The notes under the pieces were generated by a model. The model was not told where the DNA came from. It saw only the letters and a program-made list of their open reading frames with translations, and ran no database searches. The translations under genes and the position numbers were made by a program. A stretch of DNA of 64,000 nt. It comes from CAWCKS01 sp963763485. Its GTDB lineage: Bacteria > Pseudomonadota > Alphaproteobacteria > Rhizobiales > Xanthobacteraceae. The stretch spans positions 1,116,001-1,180,000 of the forward strand of contig CAVXOW010000008.1 in NCBI GenBank assembly GCA_963763485.1, given 5' to 3'. Shown here piece after piece: positions 10,536 to 19,026 of this stretch (positions within the stretch are counted from its first letter, which is position 1; every line of letters starts with the position of its first letter).

Positions 10536-13175
10536 ATGACCATGGACGTCACCACCGGGCAGGTCCCAGCGAGCGCGACGCGTGAAGCACTCGAGACCAT
10601 GGTCGCCGAAGTCGACACCGGCGCCCGCAAGCCGACCGGGCTGGCGCGGACGCTGGTGTTCTCGATCTCGCTGGCCTGGGCCTTGTTCCAGCTCTGGTAC
10701 GCGTCGCCGCTGCCGTACAAGCTCAACTTCGGCGTCATCAATGACGGGCACGCGCGGATCGTCCACCTGTGCTTCGCCTTCGTGCTGGCGTTCGCGACGT
10801 TTCCGGCGCTGAAGCGGTCACCGCGCAATCGCATCCCGCTTACCGACTGGCTCTTGATGATCCTCTCGGTCGTGGCCGCCGGCTACCTGCTCGTATTCTA
10901 CACCGCGATTTCACTGCGGCCGGGATTGCCGACCACGACCGACACCGTCATCTCGGTGATCGGCGTGGTGCTGCTGGTTGAAGCGGCGCGGCGCGCCGTC
11001 GGCCCGGCGCTCGCCATCATCGCCGGCATCATGCTGATCTACGTTTTCGCCGGGCCGTCGCTGCCTGGCATCCTCGCCCACAAGGGCGCGTCGATCTCGC
11101 GCGTCGCCTCGCAGATGTGGCTGACGTCGGAAGGTATTTTTGGCGTCGCACTCGGCGTCTCGACCAACGTCGTCTTCTTCTTCGTGCTGTTCGGCAGCCT
11201 TCTGGAGAAGGCCGGCGCCGGTAATTATTTCATCCAGCTCGCGTTCTCGATGCTCGGAACGTTTCGCGGCGGGCCGGCCAAGGCCGGCGTGGTCGCATCG
11301 GGCATGACCGGCATGATCTCGGGCTCGTCGATCGCAAATACCGTGACGACAGGCACTTTCACGATTCCGCTGATGAAGCGGGTCGGCTATTCAGCGGTCA
11401 AGGCCGGCGCCATCGAATGCGCCGCCGGCGTCAACGGCCAGCTGATGCCGCCGGTCATGGGCGCTGCCGCATTCCTGATCGCCGAATATGTTGGCATCAC
11501 GTATGCGGAGGTGATGAAGCACGCTTTTCTGCCGGCGTTCCTCACCTACGGTGCGCTGTTCTATATCGTCGATATCGAGGCGGCGAAGGCGAACCTGCGC
11601 GGGCTGCAGCGCTCCTCGACCGCGCCGATCCATCACACGTTGGCGCGCGCGCTGATGACGATCTGCGGCATCATCATCCTGAGCGGCGTTGTCTATTACG
11701 GCATCGGCTGGATCAAGCTGGTGTTCGGCGAGTGGGCGAGTTGGGTTCTCGGTGTCGCTTTGCTCGCGGTTTACCTGCTGCTGTTGCGGCACAAGGCAGG
11801 GCATCCCGATCTGCCGCACGACGACCTGTCGAAGGCGATCATCAAGGTCCCGGACTTCTACGAGACTGCCCGCACCGGGCTGCACTATCTGCTGCCGGTG
11901 ATCGTGCTCATCTGGTGCCTGATGGTCGAGGAAATGTCGCCGGGCCTGTCGGCGTTCTGGGGCACCATGTTCCTGATCCTGATCATGGTGACGCAGCGGC
12001 CGCTGATCGCGGCGTTCCGCGGCGAGAGCGAGCTTGCCGCGCGTTTTGGCGACGGCGTCCGCGAATTGATCAGTGCGCTCGAAGGCGCATCGCGCAACAT
12101 GACTTCGGTCGGCATTGCAACTGCGACCGCCGGCATCATCGTCGGCACGGTGTCGCTGACCGGTATCGGCCTCGTCATGACCGAGGTGGTCGAGACCGCG
12201 TCCGGCGGGAATCTCATCATCATGCTGATTTTGACGGCGCTGATCTGCCTGATCCTCGGCATCGGCATGCCGACCACGGCAAACTACGTCGTGGTGGCGA
12301 CGCTGATGGCGCCGGTGCTGGTCGAGGTGGCGCAACAGAACGATCTCGCGGTGCCGCTCGTCGCCGTCCACCTGTTCGTATTCTATTTCGGCCTGATGGC
12401 CGACGTGCACCCGCCGGTCGGCCTTGCCGCCTACGCCGCGGCCGCGATCTCCGGCGCCGATCCGATCAAGACCGGCCTGCAGGGCTTTTGGTATGAGATC
12501 CGCACCGGCCTGTTGCCTTTCATTTTCATCTTCAACACCGAGCTGTTGATGATCGACATCGGCGGCGTCGGCAATTTCCTCGCCGTGGTGCTTTGCTCGA
12601 TTGTCGCCATGGGATGTTTTGTAGCGGCAACGCAGCACTGGTTGCTGACGCGCAACCGCTGGTACGAAACCATCCTGCTGCTCCTGATCTGCTTCACGCT
12701 GTTTCGGCCGGCGTTCTGGCTCGACCAGTTGCAGGCGCCGTTCAACGCGCAGCCCGCGGCGGATTTATTGAAAGTTGCGGACGCGACGCCGTCGGGACAG
12801 ACGCTGCGCTTCCGCGTCATGAGCCAGTCGCGCGCCGGCGACGATGTCGAGAAGTTGGTGCGTGTGACGCTGAGGGTCGGTAACACCGGCGCCGAGCGAC
12901 TCAAAGGCACGGGCCTTACCCTGCAGACGACAGGCGACAAGGTGATGGTGCGCACCGTTGACTTCGGCAGTGAGGCGGCGAGGTATGGCCTTGCCGCCGG
13001 CGACGACGTCACCGCGGTGCTGACCGCGGCCGACCGGCCGAGCCGCTACTGGTTCGCGCTGCCCGGTTTCGCGCTGCTTGCGGCGCTTGTGTTCCTGCAG
13101 TTGCGGCGGCGCCGGGGGCTTTCAGCATCAGTCGTCCCCACGAAAGCGGGGACCCATACGCCGCAGCAAGTGTGA
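10536..13175 (+). CDS. TRAP transporter fused permease (4TM + 12TM), TAXI type
   Basis: An 879-residue integral membrane protein that fuses the small (DctQ-like) and large (DctM-like) TRAP subunits. About residues 45-160 carry the first membrane helices. The DctM core then shows GSLLEKAGAGNYFIQLAFSM, GGPAKAGVVASGMTGMISGS, NTVTTGTFTIPLMKRVGY and LGIGMPTTANYVVVATLMAP. A C-terminal region from about residue 750 resembles DUF3394. AGGGGG at 10525-10530 precedes the ATG. It forms a sodium- or proton-driven importer with the TAXI protein upstream. The last 15 residues (SVVPTKAGTHTPQQV) are encoded by a dispersed repeat that has replaced the normal gene end. Confidence 0.92.
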   Translation: MTMDVTTGQVPASATREALETMVAEVDTGARKPTGLARTLVFSISLAWALFQLWYASPLPYKLNFGVINDGHARIVHLCFAFVLAFATFPALKRSPRNRIPLTDWLLMILSVVAAGYLLVFYTAISLRPGLPTTTDTVISVIGVVLLVEAARRAVGPALAIIAGIMLIYVFAGPSLPGILAHKGASISRVASQMWLTSEGIFGVALGVSTNVVFFFVLFGSLLEKAGAGNYFIQLAFSMLGTFRGGPAKAGVVASGMTGMISGSSIANTVTTGTFTIPLMKRVGYSAVKAGAIECAAGVNGQLMPPVMGAAAFLIAEYVGITYAEVMKHAFLPAFLTYGALFYIVDIEAAKANLRGLQRSSTAPIHHTLARALMTICGIIILSGVVYYGIGWIKLVFGEWASWVLGVALLAVYLLLLRHKAGHPDLPHDDLSKAIIKVPDFYETARTGLHYLLPVIVLIWCLMVEEMSPGLSAFWGTMFLILIMVTQRPLIAAFRGESELAARFGDGVRELISALEGASRNMTSVGIATATAGIIVGTVSLTGIGLVMTEVVETASGGNLIIMLILTALICLILGIGMPTTANYVVVATLMAPVLVEVAQQNDLAVPLVAVHLFVFYFGLMADVHPPVGLAAYAAAAISGADPIKTGLQGFWYEIRTGLLPFIFIFNTELLMIDIGGVGNFLAVVLCSIVAMGCFVAATQHWLLTRNRWYETILLLLICFTLFRPAFWLDQLQAPFNAQPAADLLKVADATPSGQTLRFRVMSQSRAGDDVEKLVRVTLRVGNTGAERLKGTGLTLQTTGDKVMVRTVDFGSEAARYGLAAGDDVTAVLTAADRPSRYWFALPGFALLAALVFLQLRRRRGLSASVVPTKAGTHTPQQV
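13131..13158. repeat. Fragment of a dispersed palindromic repeat inside the 3' end of the TRAP permease gene
   Basis: GTCGTCCCC-A-CGAAAGCGGGGACCCATA matches the left end of the element at 28726-28880 with one difference. Its conceptual translation, VVPTKAGTH, is the familiar read-through peptide of this repeat. Only one end is present, so it is truncated. Confidence 0.65.
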
Positions 13176-13320
13176 GACGATGTTGCGTTGCGATCGAGTT
13201 CAAGGCCGTAGGAAGGCCGTACAGCGGCCGGAGCGAGGGCTACGGGACACGACCCGACCCCGGCAATGGCGACGCCTCGATGCCAGCGCACAAAAGAAAT
13301 GTTGTTTCGATAATCACCTA

Positions 13321-13386
13321 ATGTGCAACCTCTACAGCATCACGACGAACCAAGCGGCCATCATCGCACTGTTCCGCGACCGCTAA
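13321..13386 (+). pseudogene. SRAP (HMCES/YedK) abasic-site protein, N-terminal remnant of 21 codons
   Basis: ATG at 13321 opens MCNLYSITTNQAAIIALFR, the N-terminus of SRAP-family proteins in Bradyrhizobium. Cys2 is the residue that becomes N-terminal and forms the thiazolidine link to abasic sites in single-stranded DNA. After residue 19 the match stops, two unrelated residues follow, and the frame ends at 13384-13386. No continuation was found in any frame, because the following bases already encode the end of the SIR2-like gene on the other strand. This is a broken gene, cut by insertion or deletion rather than by a one-base shift. Homology is asserted from recall of the family N-terminus. 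Confidence 0.65.
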
Positions 13387-14423
13387 AGCGATTTAGAGTA
13401 GAAGTCAAAAAGGCCGGAAGCGGTAAGCTCGCTGCGGATGTCCAGATTGTTTCGTGCCACTTGGCGCGCGTTCGGATGCATCAACATCTCCAGTTGGTCC
13501 GCAATCACCCCAATGTCGCTGTTTGATCGGGTAAACGCCGTTCCCAACATTGTCTTGTTGCCCTGCAGAGACCCCTGCTCGGCAAGCAAATTCAGGTTTT
13601 GATCGTGATACGCAAAGCCTAGAAAAACGATGCGTTCAGCGGCTGCGATCGCGCTTCTAAATTCGTTGTTTTCTACGGTCTCAGTGTAGGTTTTGATCCC
13701 GCTTTGACCGAGATGAAAGTAGTCCGCGCTATTCGTGCCGAACACCGCGCCAGCAGGAGACCCGTGGACTTGGTCGAGATCGCCAGCCTTCCCATAAGGA
13801 TGATGAATGTCGGCCTTAGATACGAGGTGTTTCGCTTCTTGATCATCAATCTTGTAAAGACGCTGAAGCGCAAACGTAAAAAAATGCTCCAGACACCTGT
13901 CGTAGTTAAATACGATGAACGAGCATCCTTCGAAAAATTTCGCACAGTTGGCGTGAGATCGGCCCTTCGCAAGAAGGCGCGCTAATTTGATTAGCCAAGT
14001 ATCGGAGCACGCCGCAAAATTGATGGTGGCCCCGGTTCCTAACGCGCGAGCAGAATTGGGGTCAAAAAACAGCTTAGACTTCGCTTCAGCTTCAAGAATA
14101 CATTTTGCGATAGCGGCCTTGCCGTACAGGACAACATGTGCGTCATGCTGGTATATATCCAAAAAATCATCGATCGAATTGGCAAGAACGATAGCATCGC
14201 GGATCAGCCAGCCTGCTTGCTGATACTCTCCGATCTCCTGCGATCGACCCCCACTAGTCACATTGCGAAATAGGTCGATATCGCCAGAGATCGGTTGAAA
14301 ACCGCGCTCAAACCTCACATCGAGCTTGGCACTAATAGCCTTGGCGAGATCGGTTCCGACTGGCAGGTTGAATTCCGCGCTCGCGCCTGCGCCTACTACA
14401 AAAACAGTTTTTCGCTTGAGCAT
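13383..14423 (-). CDS. SIR2-like domain protein, candidate NAD-consuming defence effector
   Basis: 346 residues. The N-terminal Rossmann segment is TVFVVGAGASAEFNLPVG (GAGAS at 11-15). NSIDDFLD at about 82-89, FNYDRCLEHFF at 172-182 (Asn173), IHHPYG at 206-211 (His207/208), and IVFLGFAYHDQN at 265-276 follow in the order seen in SIR2-like (SIR2_2 type) proteins. In described defence proteins such as ThsA and DSR2, the Asn and His of the SIR2 domain drive NAD cleavage; that these residues correspond here is inference. There is no transmembrane segment. The gene is AT-richer than the window: 29 of 60 bases at 13621-13680 are G/C, against 44 of 60 at 12001-12060. It starts 17 bases after the small gene at 14441-14986, and its end abuts the SRAP remnant. 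It is not a classical CobB deacetylase, as no zinc-binding cysteine pairs are visible. Confidence 0.78.
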   Translation of the reverse strand: MLKRKTVFVVGAGASAEFNLPVGTDLAKAISAKLDVRFERGFQPISGDIDLFRNVTSGGRSQEIGEYQQAGWLIRDAIVLANSIDDFLDIYQHDAHVVLYGKAAIAKCILEAEAKSKLFFDPNSARALGTGATINFAACSDTWLIKLARLLAKGRSHANCAKFFEGCSFIVFNYDRCLEHFFTFALQRLYKIDDQEAKHLVSKADIHHPYGKAGDLDQVHGSPAGAVFGTNSADYFHLGQSGIKTYTETVENNEFRSAIAAAERIVFLGFAYHDQNLNLLAEQGSLQGNKTMLGTAFTRSNSDIGVIADQLEMLMHPNARQVARNNLDIRSELTASGLFDFYSKSL

Positions 14424-14440
14424 TTGGTTCTCGCGCGCCG

Positions 14441-14986
14441 TTAGTCCAATCTAGTCCGGGCATCCTGTGCAAACTCTGCGATGGCATCTTGGCTAAACCT
14501 CAGCAGTTCATCATGCGAAACGCCCTCTCGGCGGGCGGTGAAAGCAACAAGTACCCCGAGTGCCTTGGCGGTCGCCGAAATCGCATCGTTCGGTATCGTT
14601 CGAAGTGTCGCTGTTTTCATAATCCGATTTACAAGTTCGCTGAACTGATCGCCTGAAAGTTCGGTCGCCTGCTCATTGTTGGTAGGTAACCCGAGCGCAT
14701 TCTCGGCCTGCTCACGCGCCGCGTCACGCGCCGTGTCGAGTAGGTCTTCGAGCGATAGTGTTGGATGTCGGCCGATCATGGCCGCAATCTCCCGACCTAA
14801 AGCACTGCTGAGCGTGGTGACGGTTTCGGACTCACTCATACCGATCCCTGCTGAGCGTCGCAGTTCCTCCGCGCGTCGATTTATTTTCGCACCTTTGTCG
14901 AAGGCGTCAGGATTGATTGATCGAAATGGGTTTTCTGCAGGAGGCGGTGTATCGCCGCTGCGAGGTGTCCTTCGCCAGAATGCCAT
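14441..14986 (-). CDS. Hypothetical protein paired with the SIR2-like gene
   Basis: 181 residues from the ATG at 14986 (MAFWRRTPRSGDTPPPAENPF). The frame is open 62 codons further upstream, but that part reads through a repeat fragment and is poor protein sequence, so the internal ATG is chosen. I do not recognise a family. The first 45 residues are basic and proline-rich, with no signal peptide; from about residue 55 on the protein looks soluble and mostly helical (SLEDLLDTARDAAREQAENALG, FSELVNRIMKTATLRTI). It lies 17 bases upstream of the SIR2-like gene on the same strand, so the two are probably cotranscribed. A regulatory, sensor or immunity role for this partner is only a guess from that arrangement. 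Confidence 0.65.
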   Translation of the reverse strand: MAFWRRTPRSGDTPPPAENPFRSINPDAFDKGAKINRRAEELRRSAGIGMSESETVTTLSSALGREIAAMIGRHPTLSLEDLLDTARDAAREQAENALGLPTNNEQATELSGDQFSELVNRIMKTATLRTIPNDAISATAKALGVLVAFTARREGVSHDELLRFSQDAIAEFAQDARTRLD

Positions 14987-15158
14987 GATCGCCGCTCGCC
15001 CCGTGATGGCGCATGAACGCACATTTCTTGCAGAGCGTCGAGGTTGCGGGCCGTCACGAGGCAGGGGAGCCGGTTTGTAGACACCGAGCCAGGCGGTTGC
15101 CTGCTTCCCCCCCCCGGCGTTCGCGGGGACGACGAGAGCATGCGCAGGGCTGCCTTGC

Positions 15159-15659
15159 TCACGAATCCACAAACCGCCCGAATTCCTTCGCCACGGCGCG
15201 ATAAACCTCGCGGCGGAACGGCACCACGAGATCGGCGACGCGATCGAGGCGTTCCCAGCGCCAGGCGTCGAACTCGGCCGGCTGGCCGTTGCGCTCCGAC
15301 AACGGATCGACCTCGCTGTCGTCGCCGGTGAAGCGTACGGCGAACCATTTCTGGCGCTGGCCGCGGAATTTGGCGAGGCGGTGCTCAGGCCCCAGGTAAT
15401 CGGGGAACTCGTAAGTCAGCCAGTCCGTCTCGGCGAGATAGGTTACGTTGCGAACGCCGGTCTCTTCCCACAACTCGCGAATCATCGCGGCACGTGGATC
15501 TTCATTCGGATCGATGCCGCCCTGCGGCATCTGCCATTCGAGGCCAGGCAGGATGATCTCAGGCCCATCGTCACGAAAGCGGTGGCCGATCAGCACGTGT
15601 CCTTGCGCGCTGAACAGCGCGATGCCGACATTCAGTCGATAGGGCTTTTCGGTTGGCAA
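15159..15659 (-). CDS. rppH: RNA pyrophosphohydrolase, Nudix family (copy 1)
   Basis: 166 residues. RppH removes pyrophosphate from 5'-triphosphorylated RNA and so starts 5'-end-dependent decay. The Nudix box is complete: GGIDPNEDPRAAMIRELWEETGV, at about residues 46-68. WQMPQGGID just before it and the C-terminal FDAWRWERLDRVADLVVPFRREVY are RppH-type rather than generic Nudix. A second RppH-type gene lies at 19027-19521. The start at MPTEKPYRLNVGIALF is consistent with the family. The SIR2-associated accessory patch begins just downstream of this gene. Confidence 0.9.
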   Translation of the reverse strand: MPTEKPYRLNVGIALFSAQGHVLIGHRFRDDGPEIILPGLEWQMPQGGIDPNEDPRAAMIRELWEETGVRNVTYLAETDWLTYEFPDYLGPEHRLAKFRGQRQKWFAVRFTGDDSEVDPLSERNGQPAEFDAWRWERLDRVADLVVPFRREVYRAVAKEFGRFVDS

Positions 15660-15832
15660 CGCTCAGGTCTCCCGCGCAGCGCTGTCGCACTGCTGATCGA
15701 TCGACGATTTTATATCCCGCTGGCCGACCATAATCGGGTCTTTTTTAATGCCGAGAGTGCCGCGTTACCTTGCGACAACAGGGGGTTGACCTGACGGGCC
15801 TAAACCGATTGGGTGCCATCCTGCCGCGCGCG

Positions 15833-17629
15833 ATGGCAACGAGGATCCCGAGCTTGCCTGAGCCGTCCGCCAAACGACGATTTCAACTCGTCCTCGTCAA
15901 GCCGTCGCATTATGGCGAAGATGGCTATGTGATCCGCTGGTGGCGCGCGATCATTCCGTCGAATTCGCTCGCGGCGGTCTACGGCGTGGCGCTCGATTGC
16001 ATCGAGCGCAAGGTGCTGGGCCCGGACATCGACATCGATATCGAAGCGATCGACGAGTTCAGTCGCCGCATCGAGATTTCGAAACTGGTGGAGCGGTTTC
16101 GCGCGCATGGCAATTTCGGATTGGTGGCGCTGTGCGGTGTGCAATCGAACCAGTATCCCCGTGCGCTCGATCTGGCACGACCGCTGCGTGCTGCCGGCAT
16201 TCCGGTTGCGATCGGTGGCTTTCATGTCTCGGGCTGCCTGTCGATGCTCGACGGCAAGGCCGTCGACCTCGATGCCTGTCGCGAGATGGGCGTGACGATG
16301 TTCGCTGGCGAGGTCGAGGGCCGGCTCGATATGCTGTTGCAGGACGCGGCTGGAGGCCGGCTGCAGCCGCTCTACAATTTCATGAAAGACCTGCCCGGCA
16401 TCGAGGGGACGCCGGTGCCGTTCCTTCCGCTCGCCAATATCCGCCGTACGCTGGGCTTGAGCTCCAGCTTCGATGCAGGGCGAGGCTGTCCGTACCAGTG
16501 CTCGTTCTGCACGATCATCAACGTCCAGGGCCGCAAGTCGCGCTATCGCTCGCCCGATGACGTTGAAGCGCTGGTGCGCGTCAACTGGGCGCAGGGCGTC
16601 TGCAAATATTTCATCACCGACGACAATTTTGCCCGCAACAAGGATTGGGAGGTCATTCTCGACCGGCTGATCAAGCTGCGCGAGGTCGATGGCATTCCGC
16701 TCGGCCTGATGATCCAGGTCGATACGCTGTGTCACAAGCTGCCGAATTTCATCGAGAAGTCGAAGCGGGCCGGCGTCACGCGCGTGTTTATCGGGCTTGA
16801 GAATATCAACCCGGACAATCTGGCGACCGCCAAGAAGCGCCAGAACAAGATCACCGAATATCGCAAGATGCTGCTGGCGTGGAAGGCACAGGGCATTCTC
16901 ACGCTCGCGGGCTACATCCTCGGTTTCCCCGCCGATACGCCGGCCTCGATCCGCCGCGATATCGAGATCATCCAGCGCGAGCTGCCGCTCGACATCATGG
17001 AGTTTTTTTGCCTGACGCCGTTGCCCGGCTCGGAGGATCACCAGACGCTCTGGCGCAAGGGCGTCGACATGGATCCCGATCTCAACAAATACGATCTCGA
17101 GAGCGTCTGTACCGACCATCCGAACATGACGCGCAAGGAGTGGGCTGCGATCTATCAGGAGGCGTGGGGTCTCTATTATTCCAAGGCGCACATGCGGACG
17201 CTGTTGCGGCGGACGGCCGCGACCAAGGGCCCGATGGCCAGCATGGTCAAGATGCTCCTGAACTTCTCGCTGACCGTCGGGCTCGAAGGGCTGCATCCGA
17301 TCCAGAGCGGCGTTCTGCGGTTGCAGCATCCGTCAGAGCGGCGGCCGGGGTTGCCGTCCGAGTTCGCCTGGATCTTCTGGCCCCGCTTTGCCTGGAGCAC
17401 GCTGCGCAAGACCGTTACCATCCTCGTCGCGCTGGCGGAGCTCACCACAGAGGCTGTCAAGGCCGCGCGCGATCCCAACCGGCAAAGCTACATGGATCAG
17501 GCGCTGACGCCGGTCAACGATGACGATGAAGCGACGCTCGACCTGATGACCAAGACCGGCGGAGCACTCGCCGCGGTCGCGCACATCAAGCGCGTCGACG
17601 AACTGACGCACGCGCGCGGCGCGGCTTGA
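15833..17629 (+). CDS. B12-binding domain radical SAM protein
   Basis: 598 residues from the ATG at 15833; an in-frame start at 15770 would add 21 residues that look non-native. The N-terminal part, to about residue 180, is a cobalamin-binding Rossmann-like domain (GNFGLVALCGVQSNQYPRALDLARPLRAAGIPVAIGGFHVSG). The radical SAM cluster motif is CPYQCSFC, within FDAGRGCPYQCSFCTI, near residue 222. GLENINPDNLATAKKRQN and GYILGFPADTPASIRRDIEI are typical of the TIM-barrel core. Such enzymes methylate or rearrange unactivated carbons; the substrate here is unknown. A C-terminal region of about 150 residues has no recognised domain. It is not HpnP by its motifs as I recall them. Confidence 0.85.
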   Translation: MATRIPSLPEPSAKRRFQLVLVKPSHYGEDGYVIRWWRAIIPSNSLAAVYGVALDCIERKVLGPDIDIDIEAIDEFSRRIEISKLVERFRAHGNFGLVALCGVQSNQYPRALDLARPLRAAGIPVAIGGFHVSGCLSMLDGKAVDLDACREMGVTMFAGEVEGRLDMLLQDAAGGRLQPLYNFMKDLPGIEGTPVPFLPLANIRRTLGLSSSFDAGRGCPYQCSFCTIINVQGRKSRYRSPDDVEALVRVNWAQGVCKYFITDDNFARNKDWEVILDRLIKLREVDGIPLGLMIQVDTLCHKLPNFIEKSKRAGVTRVFIGLENINPDNLATAKKRQNKITEYRKMLLAWKAQGILTLAGYILGFPADTPASIRRDIEIIQRELPLDIMEFFCLTPLPGSEDHQTLWRKGVDMDPDLNKYDLESVCTDHPNMTRKEWAAIYQEAWGLYYSKAHMRTLLRRTAATKGPMASMVKMLLNFSLTVGLEGLHPIQSGVLRLQHPSERRPGLPSEFAWIFWPRFAWSTLRKTVTILVALAELTTEAVKAARDPNRQSYMDQALTPVNDDDEATLDLMTKTGGALAAVAHIKRVDELTHARGAA

Positions 17630-17881
17630 AGGAAATGAAGTTAAGTCGAGTGGTCGCTCATTCTCCGCTCATTCCCGCGAAAGCGGAATCCAGCCAAGAA
17701 AAAGCAGAACTCCATACTGACGCATACGGTTTGGCTAAGACCGGGTTCCCGTGTCCCGCGGGACGAGCGGAGCGGAAATCATGACGGATATTGCGCTATC
17801 CCGCGCCCGGGCAGCGCATTTACACTCTCGTCCGGACCGCCTACACGTTTGATTGAACCTGGGGCAATCTGCACATTGAAA

Positions 17882-18928
17882 ATGGCGTTTCGGGCCTACC
17901 GCTTCATTCCTGAAGTCGAGGCATTGCGCGGCATCGCCGCCGTGGCTGTCGTGTTTGAACACACCGTCGGCGGACAAGGCTTCCCCCTCGGCTTATTGCA
18001 CACCATTTTCAACGGCCAGGGCGCGGTCATTCTTTTCTTCGTCATGAGCGGCTTTGCGCTGGCGACACAGATTGCCAACGAGCGTCCGGGCTGGGTTAGC
18101 TACGTCGGATTTGTGACCCGCCGACTGTTTCGGCTAATGCCGCTGGTTTGGGTCTCACTGTGCCTCGCCTACCTAGTGAAGGCCCTCGGACCGCAGCCGC
18201 TGCGCTATGATGAGATCGAAATCCCCGCGAATTTCCTTCTGCTTCGGTTCTGGCTGAATTCACCGCTCTGGAGTCTCTACGTCGAATTGTGGTGCAGTTT
18301 CGCTTTCCCTCTGCTGTTCTGGTCGTGGCGACGAACGGGAATCGGCGGCAAGGTCATCCTGTCTTGCGCGCTGCTTGTTCCGATGGTGGCGCTGCCATCG
18401 AGCCGCACGCCTTTCATGCCATTGGAGTGGTCGCGTTATCTGTTCTGCTTCTGCCTTGGTCTCGCAGCAGCGGAGTATCGCGGCTATCTCGCCAGAATCC
18501 CGAAGTGGCCAATCGCTCTTGCTGTCGTCGTGATCGCCGGGTCGATCTCACAGTGGACGAGTGACCCGGCGGCAATCTTGCTGGTGCAGGCGCTCAGTTA
18601 TAGCGCTCTGCTTGCAACCATTCTTTGTGCGTCCGACGATGCAACACCAACATTTCTTACGCTTCGCCCACTCAAGCTCGCCGGGGTGATCTCGTTCAGC
18701 GTCTACCTCCTCCACTGGCCGTTGAGAGACGCTATCCTGCCGACCATCCGGCACAATTTTCCGCTCGATTATGTCGAGACTGCGCTGTTCTTTTCGGTAC
18801 TGGTCGTCACAATGCTGGCTGCTTTTGTGACTTTCAAGGCCGTCGAAGCGCCCTGCAATCAACTCGGACGGACACTGGCGCGACGGCTTACCAACGTCTG
18901 CGACGGCGCAGCACTGAACGCTCGCTGA
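17882..18928 (+). CDS. Acyltransferase 3 family membrane protein
   Basis: 348 residues from the ATG at 17882; a TTG at 17849 would add 11 residues. The start FIPEVEALRGIAAVAVVFEH is the acyltransferase 3 signature with its RGIA motif. Some ten hydrophobic segments follow, including GAVILFFVMSGFALATQ, SLYVELWCSFAFPLLFW (the conserved WSLxxE-like motif) and GVISFSVYLLHWPLRDAIL near the C-terminus. The family O-acetylates exported or envelope carbohydrates in the inner membrane. It stands alone between two RppH genes, on the opposite strand to rppH copy 2. Its substrate cannot be told. Its GC content seems slightly lower than that of its neighbours. Confidence 0.85.
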   Translation: MAFRAYRFIPEVEALRGIAAVAVVFEHTVGGQGFPLGLLHTIFNGQGAVILFFVMSGFALATQIANERPGWVSYVGFVTRRLFRLMPLVWVSLCLAYLVKALGPQPLRYDEIEIPANFLLLRFWLNSPLWSLYVELWCSFAFPLLFWSWRRTGIGGKVILSCALLVPMVALPSSRTPFMPLEWSRYLFCFCLGLAAAEYRGYLARIPKWPIALAVVVIAGSISQWTSDPAAILLVQALSYSALLATILCASDDATPTFLTLRPLKLAGVISFSVYLLHWPLRDAILPTIRHNFPLDYVETALFFSVLVVTMLAAFVTFKAVEAPCNQLGRTLARRLTNVCDGAALNAR

Positions 18929-19026
18929 CGAGCGCGGCGAAACGGCGTTGGTCAAACCTGCGCATCGGGCGAATAGCAGCAGAGCGCGGCGCCGGGAATC
19001 ACAACGGACATTGCGCCGTCTGCGCC

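Noticed and set aside
13383..14986. Insertion sequence or transposon carrying the SIR2 genes
   Set aside because: No transposase, integrase, terminal inverted repeat or target duplication could be seen at the edges.
14987..15172. 62-residue N-terminal extension of the SIR2 partner protein
   Set aside because: It reads through a C-run of nine (15107-15115) and a repeat end (VVPANAGGG), so it is not native coding sequence.
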